From assembly GCA_018894105.1 (NCBI GenBank), contig CM032117.1:42828501-42892500 (forward strand): 64,000 bases of DNA. The letters are read 5' to 3'. The notes under the pieces were generated by a model, which ran no database searches, was not told the origin of the DNA, and saw nothing but the letters and a program-made list of their open reading frames with translations. Both the position numbers and the translations under genes were made by a program. Origin of the DNA: Jacaranda mimosifolia. Lineage: Eukaryota > Streptophyta > Magnoliopsida > Lamiales > Bignoniaceae. Of this stretch, positions 1 to 10,650 are shown one piece after another. The stretch's first letter is position 1. The number at the start of each line of letters is the position of its first letter.

Positions 1-28
1 GCCAAGATCGAGCGCCTAGCCAGAATAG

Positions 29-1592
29 GTGGTCACCCTAACCATGCATCAACTGATACAGCTCATCAGCGAGCAGATATCCGCCCAGATTTCAGCTCAA
101 CTTTTAGCAGCTTTGAATCGACATACTGTACAACCGGAGCCAGCGGCTAGTGTAACACCGCAACCTGCGGCCCCAGAGGAGAGACCACCTAAACTAGGAC
201 CAACCAGAGTTTAGAAGGCCTACCTCGAGGCGAGAAGTAAGCCCAGGCCGTTTTCCAAGGGAAGTGGCCAAACCTATGCCCTGCGAGGAGGTTGCAGATT
301 TTGTTGACCACGATGTTTGACCCATTCGAGCCCCACTGCGCAATAAGGTCGAGTGTTCAAGGCCCCACCCGAACAGAAATGCATCCCAAGCCCACAAGGA
401 AGAATGAGAGGAGGTATCCCACCAAGTCCAGTAGTTGAATCGGTGATTGGAGGAGATCTCTAGGACAAGCACAGAGAAAAACTACAATCTAGAGAGACCG
501 TCGAGATTCCGAAAGGAAAGAGATTCACCATTTGTCCAGGATATTATCGACGAGCGCATTGTTGTCGATGCCAAAATTTCGACTGGCCTACCTAGATATG
601 ATGGCTCGTTGGACCCAAACAAACACCTGATGCAGTTCGAACACATGATGCAGCTACACGGCACAACGATTACATCTACACTAAGATGTTGGTAACCACC
701 TTTCAGAGGATAGCACTGGACTAGTTCGTTAAATTGGAACCGGCATCAATATACTTGTACGACTAGTTGTGCGACAAGTTTTTACATCAGTTTGCAAGTA
801 GAAAGAAGGCAAAACTCCCACACACCCATTGACACATAGTGAAATGGAATGAAGAGAAATCCTTCCGAGACTTTTTTACTAGATTTTACACGAAGGTGTT
901 GAAAATCGAAAACCCTAGGATCGAGTTCCTAATCAACGTATTATTTTTAGGCCTCAAGCACAATGAATGTGCCAATGAATTAGTATGCGACCAGCCAAGG
1001 TCGATGGAGGAGCTCATCGACCTCACACAAAGATACATGACCCAAGAAGACATGAATAAATTGAAATATGGCAATCTCGAGGTCGAGAAGAAGAAAAGCA
1101 AGGAGAAAGACGACCGCCAGCTCAGAGAGAGATGTCGATCCCCTATCAAATGCTTCCATGACTATACTCCACTTAACCTCCCAAAGCAAGGAGGTGTTGT
1201 TTGCTATCTAGCACAACAATCTCCTTACAAGCCCTAGAAAACTGACTGAGACAGAAGCTATGAAAATGTCGAAGAAATACTACCATTTCCATAAGCAAAA
1301 AGGGCATAACATAGAAGATTGTTTCAATTTTCATGATGAAATCGAAAGACTGATTAGACAAGGTCATTTGAAAAAATACATCGACGAGCATGCAAGGCGC
1401 GAAGAGGGCAAAATCGATTGGACTTCCCGTAGAGAAAGGTCGGCTAGCCCGAGGAGAGAAGATAAAGGAAAGAGACCAACCCAGAAGCCCCACCTACCCA
1501 TTCGAGGAGTCATTAACAAGATTGTAGGAGGTCCCATAGGGAGGGACTCAAAAACAAACCCAAAGATAACTGGAGTCGACCAAATCAGCTAA
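29..1592 (+). pseudogene. gag: Gag polyprotein remnant (Tat-lineage gypsy)
   Basis: Gag would form the virus-like particle that packages the element RNA. The start MHQLIQLISEQ matches the gag start of the relative at about 51.9 kb (MPQLMQLISEQ). A broken capsid region follows; the part at 839-1237 includes SFRDFFTRFYTKVLKIENP and the motif RSMEELIDLTQRYM. At 1260-1592 comes the histidine/cysteine-containing YYHFHKQKGHNIEDCFNF stretch and the RLIRQGHLKKY motif typical of Tat/Athila gag C-termini. The reading frame changes several times (29-214, 447-695, 839-1237, 1260-1592), so this is a pseudogene spread over frames. It continues directly into protease. Confidence 0.85.
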
Positions 1593-2110
1593 GGTCGAGA
1601 CGATTTTCCAGTTTTCAACCAGTATAGAACCAATCTCTTTCACCGAGTTTGACCTCGATCATCTGGAGAACAGAGGAGTCGATAGAAAGATTGACTGCCC
1701 CATGGTGGTAACACTTGAAATAGTCAATTTCAAGGTGAGAAAGATTTTGGTCGACAACGGCATTTTGGCGAACATCATAATTTTGCCTACATTGAACAGG
1801 ATGAATTTGGGGCAATTAAAGTTTAAGCCAATCCAAACACCGCTGGTCAGATTTGGGGGGTCCGAGATCATCCCAGAGGGATCTATTAATCTATCAACAT
1901 CCTTTGGACAGGGCACCCACAGCAAAACCTTGATGATCAACTACCTGGTAGTCGACGCTCCATTCGCCTACAATGTCATCATTGGACGACCTGCCCTGAA
2001 AAACTTTAAGGCCCTTATCTCGACCTACCATATGAAGGTCAAATTCCCAACCCCAGCAGGAGTAGGGGAACTTTTGTGTAACCTTAAGGATGCATGACGT
2101 TACTATACCA
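1593..2110 (+). pseudogene. Retroviral-type aspartic protease remnant
   Basis: The domain would release gag and pol products by cleaving the polyprotein. The readable part (1702-2097) has the active-site region KILVDNGILANI, where Tat/Athila proteases usually have VDNGSSADI. The catalytic Asp is kept but the following SSAD-type residues have changed. The flap and C-terminal signatures LVRFGGSEIIPEGSI and NVIIGRPALKNFKA are well kept and identify the family. It lies between the gag tail and RT as expected. The 93-residue reading on the opposite strand across this region is a shadow. Confidence 0.83.
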
Positions 2111-2289
2111 TTTCGGTCGAGTCCAACAAACAGAAGTAGCGACCTCAATTGAAGCCCTCGGGAGACGCTCATATAGCAAAACCCGAGGAGGGATCTTTAT
2201 CTAAGAAGAGGAAGCTGGAAGACACCTAGGTTGAGCCCGTTGGGGAGTTCAAAACGATCGAGCTAGAACCTGAAAACCCTAACAAGACT

Positions 2290-3130
2290 ACACGAGTCGG
2301 AAGTGATTTGGGTGACCGTTTGGAATGCCTCAAGGTCGATTTTCTTCGGAGAAATATCGATGTATTTGCATGGAAAGCCTCCGACCTCCAAGGAATCGAC
2401 CTAAGTTTTATCGTCTATCGTCTCAACGTGGACCCTTCATACAAGCCAGTGAGGCAGAAGACAAGAACCTTCAATGCCAAAAGGTCCCAAATCATTGAAG
2501 ATGAGGTCAACAAGCTACTAGAGGCAGGATATATTGTAGAAATTCAGTACCCTTCGTGGCTTTGTAATATTGTACTCGTCCCTAAGAAAGAGGGAAAATG
2601 GCGCATGTGTAATGATTTCACTGATTTGAATAAAGCTTGCCCTAAGGATCCTTACCTTAGTCGATTCTATAGTTCGTTGTGAACTATTGAGCATGATGGA
2701 AGCCTTTCAAGGCTACTGTCAAATATTCATGGCACCCGAGAATAGGGACAAGACCTCTTTCGTCGTCCCCAATCGAGTATACTGTTTCTTAGTCATGCCC
2801 TTTGGGTTCAAAAATACGAGGGCAACGTACCAAAAATTGGTCAACTTTATATTCAAGAACGAGATCGAAAAATCCATGGAGGTCTACGTCGACGGCATGA
2901 TTTTCAAAATGAAAAATGCCAAGGACCACATCACTGACCTCGACCACACCTTCTCTATAGTAAGGGTGTTCGGCATAAAACTCAACCCCAATAAGTGCAC
3001 CTTCAGAGTTTGAGGAGGCAAGTTCTTTGGCTACATGGTTAGTGAGAGGGGAATAGAAGTGAACCCACATAAGATCCAGGCAGTTCTGGACATCGCCCCG
3101 CCCCGTACTGTTCGAGACATACAGTGTTTA
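2290..3130 (+). pseudogene. Reverse transcriptase remnant with altered YVDG catalytic box
   Basis: RT would copy the element RNA into cDNA. The stretch 2308-2682 contains WKASDLQGID and, further on, LVPKKEGKWRMCNDFTDLN, the fingers/palm entry of gypsy RT. After a frameshift near 2680, 2687-3013 contains AFQGYCQIFMAPENRDKTSF, MPFGFKN and the active-site box YVDG at 2885-2896. The family box is YVDD, and the - strand relative keeps YVDD at 48996-49007. Loss of the second Asp removes a metal-binding residue, so this copy is catalytically dead apart from its frameshift. The C-terminal part NPNKCTFRV runs into an in-frame stop near 3013. Confidence 0.88.
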
Positions 3131-4060
3131 GTTGGCAAGATAATAGCACTCAGCAGGTTCATTGCGTGGCTGGCCAACAAAAGCCTTCCTTTCTTCAAAA
3201 TACTCTAAAATACAAAAAAATTGAGGTTTCAATGGACCAAGTAGTACGACCAGGCTCTAATTGAACTTAAGCAGTACATGTCCTTGCCGTCTAAGCTCGC
3301 CAAACCTGAGCTGGGGGAAGTTTTACAACTTTTCCTGGCCATATCCACTGCCTCGATTAGTTCAGTATTGGTATCGACGAGAGGCGGAACTCATCGGCCT
3401 ATGTATTACTGCAGTAAAGCTTTGCACGCGCCTGAACACATTTACTTGGAGATCGAGAAGTTTGCTCTCGCCCTCACTACAGCGGCATGAAAGTTACGAC
3501 CTTACTTCTAATCTCATGCGATTGTAGTCCTGACCAATCAGCAATTGAAACATATGTTGTCGAAACTAGACGTGTCGACTCACTAAATGGGCCATCGAGC
3601 TTGGGGAGTTCGACATCACGTTCCAACCGTGAACGACCATAAAAGCACAGGTCCTAGCTGATTTTATCGCCGAAAGACTCGACCTCCCAAACCAGCTCAG
3701 TCAGGAATCCTCTATTTGGACTTTGCACGTTGACGGTTCAGCAGTCACATCGGGAGGCAAAATCGGTGTTTCTCTCCGATCCGCACTCGCAGAAGAGTAT
3801 GATTTCGCAATAAATCTCGACGTCCTAGTCACCAACAACGAAGTAGAGTACGAAGCTCTCATTTCTGGAATGAACATGGCAGCAACTCGGGGCATCGAGT
3901 AGCTAGTAGAGATCACTGACTCCCAACTTAGGGCCAGTATTTGGCTGAGCTAAAACGATTACAGTGGTCATTCAAGAGCTTCATCCTGAGCTAGGTTCCC
4001 TGAACAAAAAATGAGCAGGCAGACGTACTCTCAAAGTTCACTAGCTCGACGAGGGGAACT
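3131..4060 (+). pseudogene. RNase H region (connection plus RNase H domain) remnant
   Basis: This region would degrade the RNA strand of the RNA/cDNA hybrid. The first part (3278-3490) is the RT/RNase H connection with PELGEVLQLFLAIST, YYCSKAL and YLEIEKFALAL. The second part, about 3718-3905, reads WTLHVDGSAVTSGG and TNNEVEYEALISGMNMA, with the Asp and Glu of the RNase H active site visible. A stop follows near 3902, and the third acidic block (ITDSQL) lies just after it. The - strand relative shows the same order at 47.6-48.6 kb. Several stops and frame changes make this a pseudogene. Confidence 0.82.
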
Positions 4061-4299
4061 AGGGAAAGAACTATAATGTTCTTGGTAGCCAGCAAACCAT
4101 GTATCTACACCAACGACCAGAACCTCATCGGGAGCATCGAAGAGGCAGCGCCCTCCTGGTAGGACCCAATCAAGCTCTACCTTAGCCAAGGGACAATCCT
4201 CGACGACGAAAAGGAGGCCCACAAACTTAGAGCACAGGTAGCCAAATTCGCCTTCAATGAGCATGGACAGCTCTATAGTAGGTCGATATCAGGACCACC

Positions 4300-5411
4300 A
4301 CTTAAATGCCTAACACCCGAAGAGGCAAATAAAGTACTTCACGAGATCCACGCTAGCATTTGCGGTAATCATCCTGGAGGTTGATCCTTAGCCCACAAAG
4401 TCATCCGATACGATTATTTTTGGCCCACCATATTAAAAGACTTAGTCGATTTCGCTAGAAAGTGCCCGTCGTGCCAGCTCCCCTCGAACATACCGCACTA
4501 ACCAACCGTGTCGATGGTAAATGTCCAGATCACATGGCCATTCGACCTGTGGAAAATCGACATAGTCGGATCTTTCCCAAAAACATCCGGCCAATGAAAA
4601 TTTATCATCGTAGCGGTCGAGTACTTCACTAAATGGGTCAAAGCGGAAGCAGTTCCAAAAATCATCGACGTGGCCATCAAGAGCTTCATTTGGAAGAACA
4701 TAATATGCCGTTTCGATTTGCCCAAAGTCTTGATCTCGGACAACGAGACCTAATTTCAAAGTAAGAGCACAAGAAAATGGTGCGAGGCTTTGGGAATATG
4801 CCAGCACTTTACGTCGGTAGGAAACCCCTAAGCTAATGGGCAGACGGAGGTCACGAACATAACATTTCTCGACCACCTCAAAGCTCGAATAGCAAGAACA
4901 TGAGCAAGTTGGGCAAACAACTTCCCAGGGGTGCTGTGGGCATACAGAACCACACCTCGAACAGCCACGGGCCGCAGCCCATACAGCTTGGCCTACAGCT
5001 CCGAGGCGGTAATTCCATCCGAATTAGTGTAACACACAGCCCAAGTGATTCATTATAACCCGGTCCCAAGTGATTCATTATAACCCGGTCAGAAACGCAA
5101 CAAAGCGGACCTTTGATCTAATCACCATCGATGAGCTGCGCCATATAGTCTACAACAGAATGTAGCAATACCGATCAAAGATGGCGGAACATTACAACAA
5201 AGCAGTTCGACCCTATAGTTTCAAAGTTGGCAACCTAGTCCCCAAGAAAGTCGAAGTGTCTAGAAATATGGGAAAACTCGATCCGAAATTGGAGAGACCT
5301 TACTCTGTGGTCAAAGTGTCGAAACACAATGCATACCAACTAGCAGAAACATGTGGTAACAAGCTACCACGACCTTGGAACGCTGTAAACCTAAAGAAAT
5401 TCTATGTTTAA
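4300..5411 (+). pseudogene. Integrase remnant, DDE residues still in register
   Basis: Integrase would insert the cDNA into the genome. The zinc-binding N-terminus is readable at about 4340-4500 (HEIHASICGNH, then CPSCQLPSN). The core keeps all three acidic residues in one frame: Asp in KIDIVG (codon 4559-4561), Asp in LISDNET (4739-4741) and Glu in NGQTEV (4847-4849). The last two are separated by exactly 35 residues, the retroviral DD35E spacing, despite in-frame stops (for example in SGQ*KF and at ET*F). A frame-breaking 25-bp duplication sits at 5040-5089. The C-terminal domain is open at 5181-5411, ends NAVNLKKFYV and stops with TAA, which marks the end of pol. Confidence 0.87.
5040..5089 (+). 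repeat. Exact 25-bp tandem duplication inside integrase
   Basis: The 25-bp block beginning CCCAAGTGATTCATTATAAC occurs twice head to tail with no mismatch (5040-5064 and 5065-5089). Because 25 is not a multiple of 3 it shifts the pol frame. The absence of differences points to a recent slippage event compared with the many older point changes around it. Confidence 0.9.
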
Positions 5412-5515
5412 AAAGGTTACTGGCCTCCGTTGTATTTTCTCACAGAAATGAAAGTTTATGGAAATTTTTGCGAATACCTACTTGCATAAGTTGATTACTT
5501 GCTGTCGACCATGAA
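5412..5515 (+). other. Start of 3' untranslated region of the Tat element
   Basis: About 100 bases separate the integrase stop from the first minisatellite unit. No ORF or motif of note was seen. Confidence 0.6.
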
Positions 5516-5985
5516 GTCAACTAAGCAGGCTTCTAGCCGCCAAGTCAAGGCTTCACAGCCAAGACCAAATTGTCGATCTCGCAGTCAACCAAGCAAGCTT
5601 CTAGCTGCCAAGTTAAGACTTCGCAGCCAAGACCAAATTGTCGACCCCGCAGTCGACAAAGCAGGCCACAACCAAAACCAAATTGTCGACCCTACAGTCA
5701 ACCAAGTAGGCTTCTAGCTGCCAAGTCAAGGCTTCACAGCCAAGACCAAATTATCGACCCCGTAGTCGACTAAGCAGGCCCCCAGCCGCCACGCTAAACC
5801 TTAAACTTTTAATACCGATCCCATAGTCGCTAAATTATACGAGTTCATCATTAGTTATATTGTTCAATTAAGCAATCGACGTGATAGATTGCAATCGACC
5901 CCGTAGTCGCTAAATTATACGAGTTCATCGTTAGTTATCTCATTCAATTAAGCAATCGAAGTGATAGATTGTAGCCGACCCCGAA
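5516..5985 (+). repeat. 3'-UTR minisatellites: 68-bp units then 80-bp units
   Basis: Units each start GTC(A/G)AC and end near CGACCCCGCA. Three are 68 bp (5516-5583, 5584-5651, 5697-5764), one is shortened to 45 bp (5652-5696), and a divergent one follows (5765-5825). Then come two 80-bp units (5826-5905 and 5906-5985) starting GTCGCTAAATTATACGAG. Plus-strand ORFs across the array are an effect of the repeat and not genes. Tat/Ogre-type 3' UTRs are known to be hypervariable and to hold tandem repeats that can seed satellites. Confidence 0.92.
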
Positions 5986-6389
5986 GTCGATAAATTGCAC
6001 ATACATAACATGAATTGAAATATGCATTGGATTAGGTAATCATGGTTCATTCGACGACGATTTTGAACTAATTTTACCAAAATTTAACAATGCAAACATT
6101 CAACCACAACCTTCATTATTTTTAAAAGAGTCATAAAAGATTGCATGTTATTCAACTAAATAAAGATGTTCAGACAGCAAAAGGAGCACTTTGTCCAATT
6201 TCAAAAATCCCGATTACACATATCAAAATAAGTACATCAATCATAGTGAAAAAGTACATTAGTGCAGTAGTATCAGCACGACCAGGTGCCCTCGTCATGC
6301 CCCCCTCGACCACTCTCCTCAATAGCTTGTTTGAGTTCATCGCTCGAAGGAATCGCTCGAATGAATTGAAATAGGAACTACTACAAGAT
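5986..6389. other. Spacer between 3'-UTR repeats and the antisense ORF
   Basis: AT-rich at first, more mixed after 6280. A short + ORF (6141-6374) has no recognisable similarity and I do not call it a gene. The region probably holds the 3' end of the antisense transcript. Confidence 0.5.
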
Positions 6390-7873
6390 CGCTTGCCCTC
6401 GGCTCGGGCATCGTGACGGCAATAGGAATAGTGGCCGTCGCCAGCTAAGGGGGTCCAGCCTCATCGGTCAGAAAGCTCCCATCCAGCGAATGAAAGTGCG
6501 CGGCAGCATCGACTATGCCATCTCAAACCTCGATGGCAAACTTGCCGACAAAGGCAAATTCCTTGGCGATCTCATCCAGCTTCTTAGCCACCTCGGCCGC
6601 CCTCCTCTGCGCCTCGATCAAGGGCGGGACAGGCGGAGCCTCTGCAACTCCCTCGACCACAGGAGCCTCTATACCTCATTCCTCAGCAACACCCTATTTG
6701 TCCTCAGGGTAAGGTTGCAGCTGATCGTTGAGGAGAAGGTTGAGGCGTTCCCTATCCTCAGGTCGAAAAGAATAGCCCAAAAATTACAATTGCTTAAAGG
6801 CCTTCTCAAATGCTCTCCGGGTGTCATCCAAGGATAACATAATGCTCGTGTCTTGGAACGCCGAGCATAGCATAAACTGCTGAACTGCATGTCGCTGCAT
6901 CTGCAGCAGCTTTCTGTAAAATTTACCTCGAGCTTCATCGAGCGCGGTCCTCCAACTAAATGATCGACCAGACTCATAGTCGAACTGCGCATCTACTCTA
7001 GCTTGTATGAACATCTCATCTATTCTGGTCCTTTCCTCAATGGAGGTAACTAGCTGAGTATCTTTCAATCAGAGCTGGTTGTTAAGCTCTTCGACCATCT
7101 TAGCCAGCTCCTCGACCCTGGTCTGGGAAGACTCGAGTTGAGCCTTCAAGGTCTCCTACAAGTGCTCACAGTCGGCAAGGGCCAGCTCCGATCTCCTATA
7201 GAAATGGTAGCCTAGCTGGCCCACCTGAAGGACAGCATTACCGATGAGAAAACAGTATTCGATCGGAGAATAAAGCTCGACAATACAACATAATTGACTA
7301 GAGCCTTGCCATATTTGAGTGATAAGCCAAAGCCCTGAGCGCGCATCCCAACTCAGCCCTATCAGCATTTTTTGGTCAGACACGAGTAGTCCGGCCATCA
7401 TTACCTTCAGCGGAGCAGCTTCGGTCGGCCCCACCATCTCCATCGATAAAGAATTGTGAACAACCATGCTAAGCTCCGTGCCGAACCTCAGTAATGGTAG
7501 TCGGGGTAGATGGAACAATAAGTCATCCTCGCACTGTCCGAATAGGTCGTAGCCAGAGGGTTAGCCTGACCCTGTGGCCTTTCCCTTACCCTTCTCAGCT
7601 GCTGTCCTCTTCGGAGCAAGTCCTGCTTGCTCAACCATAGCTCTTTTCGCCCAACCCGTGGGGCTACTCCCTACAGTCGCCATGGGCCGAGCAAGTGATG
7701 GACTAGGTAAAGGAGATGGTGTCATCACCTCAAGCTGAGGTGCATCAACCACAGCCGCCCTTCGATGAGCCGCTATCGCCAAATGGTTTTGCTAGTTCCT
7801 TTCAGCCCTCGCCAAAGCCTCAGCTCTCTCGATCGGTTCATGATTTCTTCTCAATCTGCCAAGCAACAAAACT
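6390..7873 (-). pseudogene. Antisense ORF of Tat element, C-terminal coiled-coil half
   Basis: This is the downstream part of the antisense gene whose N-terminal half is at 7937-8818. Readable pieces on - are 7561-7782 (Ala/Pro-rich, ending KRTAAEKGKGKATGSG), 7156-7518, and 6784-7068, a charged helical stretch including VTSIEERTRIDEMFIQARVD and RRAFEKAFKQL. Such elements usually end this ORF with a long coiled-coil region, and the heptad-like charged composition fits. It is split by at least two frame changes. No catalytic motif is visible; function in the family is unknown. Confidence 0.62.
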
Positions 7874-7936
7874 GCAAAGGGTTAAAACCGAACAGAAAAA
7901 TAGAAAAATAACAAATCATCGATAGTACAATCTACC
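7874..7936 (-). other. Probable short intron in the antisense ORF
   Basis: Read on -, the frame of the N-terminal exon runs to a donor-like ACTAG|GTAGATTG near 7936. A T-rich stretch follows, then an acceptor-like CCCTTTGCAG near 7874. The interval is about 63 nt, short even for plants but T-rich on the sense side as plant introns are. Inferred from sequence only. Confidence 0.4.
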
Positions 7937-8818
7937 TAGTCGATCGTCCGCTAGCAAGCCCAGCTGGGCTGGTGATAACCCATCTAACACCAAACTTCTT
8001 TCCTTGATAAAAATCGAGGCTTCCACCTGACCAAACTTGACTAAATCCCAAACAAAGGTATTGGTCTAGGTTGGAGTTAGGTTACCTGGTATCTCGACAT
8101 GCCCCATCCACCAATCCCTCGGAATATTGAAACCCCCGACAACTCGAACATATAAACAACATTTTTTCCACTTTTTCCCGTAAAAAGAGGCCGGGGTCAC
8201 AAGAAATTTACAGCGGGGTTGAGCAATGAGATAATAGAAACTCGACTCCTCGGTGCTACCCGACTTGCGGGACATCGAAAGATGAAAAAGCTTGGAGAAG
8301 TTGTCAAAATTGGCAGGCTGGTCAAAAATGTGCATCAGGACGATAAAGCTATAAATAGTTGAAAAACAATTCGACAACAGTTGGGTTATACACATATGTA
8401 AATCCCTAAGTAGGTCGACTACAGGACCACTCAAGGGGAACCTAAGACCACACCTAAGAGCATTCTCTAACATAGTTATACAGCCAGCCGAGGGTCGATG
8501 CATCCGACCAGAAGACCCAGGTGTTAGAAGCTCAAACTCAACAGGAACATGATACAACTGTCTAATACGCCTCATATCAGTGGGGGTGATCATAGACACT
8601 ATTTCACTATAATGGTCAGGGGTAAATAATTGACCACGTGATGGAAGAACCTGACTTGGCCCCACTCCATCACCCCCGCGATCACTGCTCAAGCTACTAG
8701 AACTCGAGCTGTCGCTCGATGAGCTACTCAACTCCTCTGATGAACCCCTAGGCCTATCAGAGTGAGTAGCCTTGCTGCCCTCCCTATGACTACCCTCAGA
8801 ATCGGATAGATGCAACAT
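7937..8818 (-). pseudogene. Antisense ORF, putative gypsy-type transposon (Transposase_28-like) domain
   Basis: The ORF starts MLHLSDSEGSHREGS on - at 8818. Residues about 30-46 are almost all Ser. From about residue 60 it reads FTPDHYSEIVSMITPTDM, and then GLRFPLSGPVVDLLRDLHM, FIVLMHIFDQPANFDNF and FYGKKWKKCCLYVRV. This is the pattern of the plant family described as putative gypsy-type transposon, found in retroelements. A single in-frame TAG at 8066-8068 interrupts it, and the same frame continues with FGQVEASIFIKERSLVLDG and LSPAQLGLLADDRLG to about 7937. A TATA box lies about 160 bp upstream on the same strand. The protein's function is unknown. The truncated relative at 47.6-52.9 kb does not reach this region. 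Confidence 0.78.
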
Positions 8819-8977
8819 GACTATAGTAAAATGAACAACGCTAAGAAAAGTGAAGGAAGAGACTTACTCTTTCTCGGTGAACAAAAAGCACAGTATGATA
8901 GCAGCAAATGCAGTTGGCTTAAAGCTCAACCAGACGCAAAGGCAGTAAAAGTAAAAATGAGTATTTTAACTACGTTT

Positions 8978-8985
8978 ATTTATAG
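8978..8985 (-). promoter_or_regulatory. TATA box for the antisense ORF
   Basis: On - the sequence reads GCGCCTATAAATAAACG. This TATAAATA lies 160-167 bases upstream of the antisense ATG, a normal distance for a plant TATA box plus 5' UTR. It implies a promoter separate from the LTR promoter, acting in the opposite direction. Confidence 0.5.
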
Positions 8986-9180
8986 GCGCACAAACGTAGG
9001 AATCCAAGCGGTTGTAATAATGCTGTAACTGCCATTCGGCGCCACAACAGGCATGATGTAACCACTCATTAAATGCGTGAAACCCGAGTCAATTTTCAAA
9101 AACCCTCATCGACGGACCCGCGTAACCACCCAACATGCTACTCCCTAATCCTTCTCGTCGATCCTCTCGTTTAGCATTTA

Positions 9181-9197
9181 GAAGTGGGAGGGACTCA
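9181..9197 (+). other. Polypurine tract of the Tat element
   Basis: GAAGTGGGAGGGACTCA sits directly before the TG that opens the 3' LTR. It is the expected primer site for plus-strand DNA synthesis. Confidence 0.75.
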
Positions 9198-9906
9198 TGA
9201 TATGGAGTAGCCCGATGGGCTCGGCCCAGAGACCACAGGCCCAAGGTTGTAGTGCTAGGCCCATCTCATTCCCTGGGCCCAATTGTGCCACTGACGTCAG
9301 GTGACCCAAATCAACCATCCAGATCGACGTCGTTCATAGACAAGGCCACTGGTCAACCCCTCGAACGTGGCTCACGCCGCGCCCTAACCCATCAAAAAGT
9401 TGACCTTGCCACCGACCACAGAGGTCGACTCAGTGCGGAATCAACTCTGCCGCATTAAATGCCCTGACAGGCAGCATGCCTCTGCATTAATGACGCATGC
9501 TGCCCCAATACCACCCATGATGCCGCACTAGGCAGGAAGCGCGTCTACAGTGTACTAACCTACCCATGAAACCTGGAAAGGTAGCCACTTGGAATAGTAC
9601 AGGAATGAGAGATGACATGATGCCCCTTATGCAAGAACAAAGATCCTTCCTACATGTCAGGGGCATCTCAGACAAATCCTCACTAGAAGAAGGCTATAAA
9701 TACTCCCACTCCAGCCTCTCAAAAGGTATGCTATTATATATCCAAAAGCCCTCACTTTGTTGCTCAATAAATCTAGTCGACTCTATACTAACTTGAGCGT
9801 TGGAGTGCCTTACCCTCAGCTAGCCTGACGTTTGCTCATGATTGCAGGACTCAGCCCAATTTTCTTTGCATATCGACCACCCAGGTCGAACACCCCTAAT
9901 TTATCA
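9198..9906 (+). repeat. 3' LTR (709 bp) of the Tat element
   Basis: The LTR runs from TGATATGGAG to CTAATTTATCA, with TG...CA ends. Its body aligns along its length with the 797-bp 5' LTR of the - strand relative (52071-52867). Both share GCATTAAATGCCCTGACAGG, GGCTATAAATAC and the block CTTGAGCGTTGGAGTGCC. A TATA box (CTATAAATA, 9694-9702) and an AATAAA (9766-9771) mark the U3/R region. The bases after the LTR (TCTGGC) resemble the TTTGGC that opens the PBS in the relative, so the true right boundary is not proven. Confidence 0.85.
9694..9702 (+). promoter_or_regulatory. LTR TATA box
   Basis: CTATAAATA in the 3' LTR is conserved in the LTR of the - strand relative (reverse complement at about 52318-52328). 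AATAAA follows 64 bases downstream of the box (9766). Confidence 0.7.
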
Positions 9907-10319
9907 TCTGGCCCAGCTCCACCACCCTCATCAATATCATATATGCTTGAATATGTAAATTTGTTTGGATGTGGAAAATTCCACTTAAAAGTTATGCATT
10001 TTCATATAGTTGATGTGATGTTAATAATGAACAATTTATATTTGAATAGGTTTAGGTGTGAAAACAGGTAGGGGTTTTAGGTTGAAGATAGGTTTTGAAT
10101 GTGAAGAGAGTAGAGGTTTTAGGTGTAAAGAGAGTAGGTATTGAAAATTGAGAAAGAGAATACAATAGGTTGTAGAGAATGTGTGTTAAGATTAAAATGA
10201 GTGGCATTTTTTATGGAAATTTGAAGAAGTTGATAAATTTTTATTTTCAAACTAATATTATAAAAAATGAAAAAAAGGGGTTTGAATCTAATTCTAAATA
10301 GCCCCTTAGAGTATCAAGA
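9907..10319. other. AT-rich spacer, possible decayed MITE
   Basis: No coding signal. The interval has purine-rich AGAGAGTAG/TTTTAGG repeats (about 10075-10170). It ends AGCCCCTTA, which looks like the TTA-flanked end of a Tourist-type MITE, but I could not match a left end. Confidence 0.4.
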
Positions 10320-10414
10320 AATATGTATATGCTTGTCAACAATAGAACTAGAGTTTGTGATTTGTGTTTTTGTAGTACTAGAACTCTAGAAGGTGTTATA
10401 GTTAAGGGATTTTT

Positions 10415-10650
10415 ACGTCGTCTGGTTGTAATAAGCAAACATGTGGAAGCTGTGACTATTTATCGTGATAATTAGTTAGCACTTGTTCATACTAAAGGCT
10501 CAAAATATCATGCAAAAATGAAGCACAGAGATACTAAATTCAACTTTATTAATGACATAATTGAAAAGGAGGTGAAACTGAACTATATGTCTACGCATAT
10601 GACTACTTTTTCACCGAGTCAATACCCAAAGACTTTCTTGTAAGCCATGT
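10415..10650 (+). pseudogene. Fossil Ty1/copia RNase H
   Basis: One frame reads SKHVEAVTIYRDN*LALVH and continues with KMKHRDTKFNFINDIIEKEV and then KLNYMSTHMTTFSPSQ. This matches the copia RNase H pattern: IYCDN with its catalytic Asp, then a TKHIDIKYHFIR-type block, then HI-x-T-x(4,5)-ADPLTK. The ADPLTK end is lost. The stretch is too short and too decayed to be an open frame. No LTRs could be assigned, and the flanking 10.65-11.9 kb is AT-rich with no further coding signal. Confidence 0.65.

Larger units (their letters stand above)
1..9906 (+). mobile_element. Ty3/gypsy retrotransposon, Tat lineage (Retand-like), 5' LTR outside window
   Basis: In + order the element shows a gag start, gag, aspartic protease, RT, RNase H, integrase, a tandem-repeat 3' UTR, a large ORF on the opposite strand, a polypurine tract and a 3' LTR. 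The first bases match the stretch just downstream of the PBS in the - strand relative at 47598-52867, so only the LTR, PBS and a short leader are missing on the left. An extra antisense ORF between pol and the 3' LTR is known from Tat/Retand-type plant elements. All coding modules carry stops or frameshifts, so it cannot be autonomous. The lineage call rests on domain order, protein style and the antisense ORF; no phylogeny was run. Confidence 0.88.

Noticed and set aside
9907..9930. PBS-like TCTGGC after the Tat 3' LTR, suggesting a second internal region
   Set aside because: Only about six bases resemble the PBS of the relative, and no gag leader follows.
9950..10310. Possible MITE ending in AGCCCC-TTA
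   Set aside because: No convincing left inverted repeat or matching TTA could be found.
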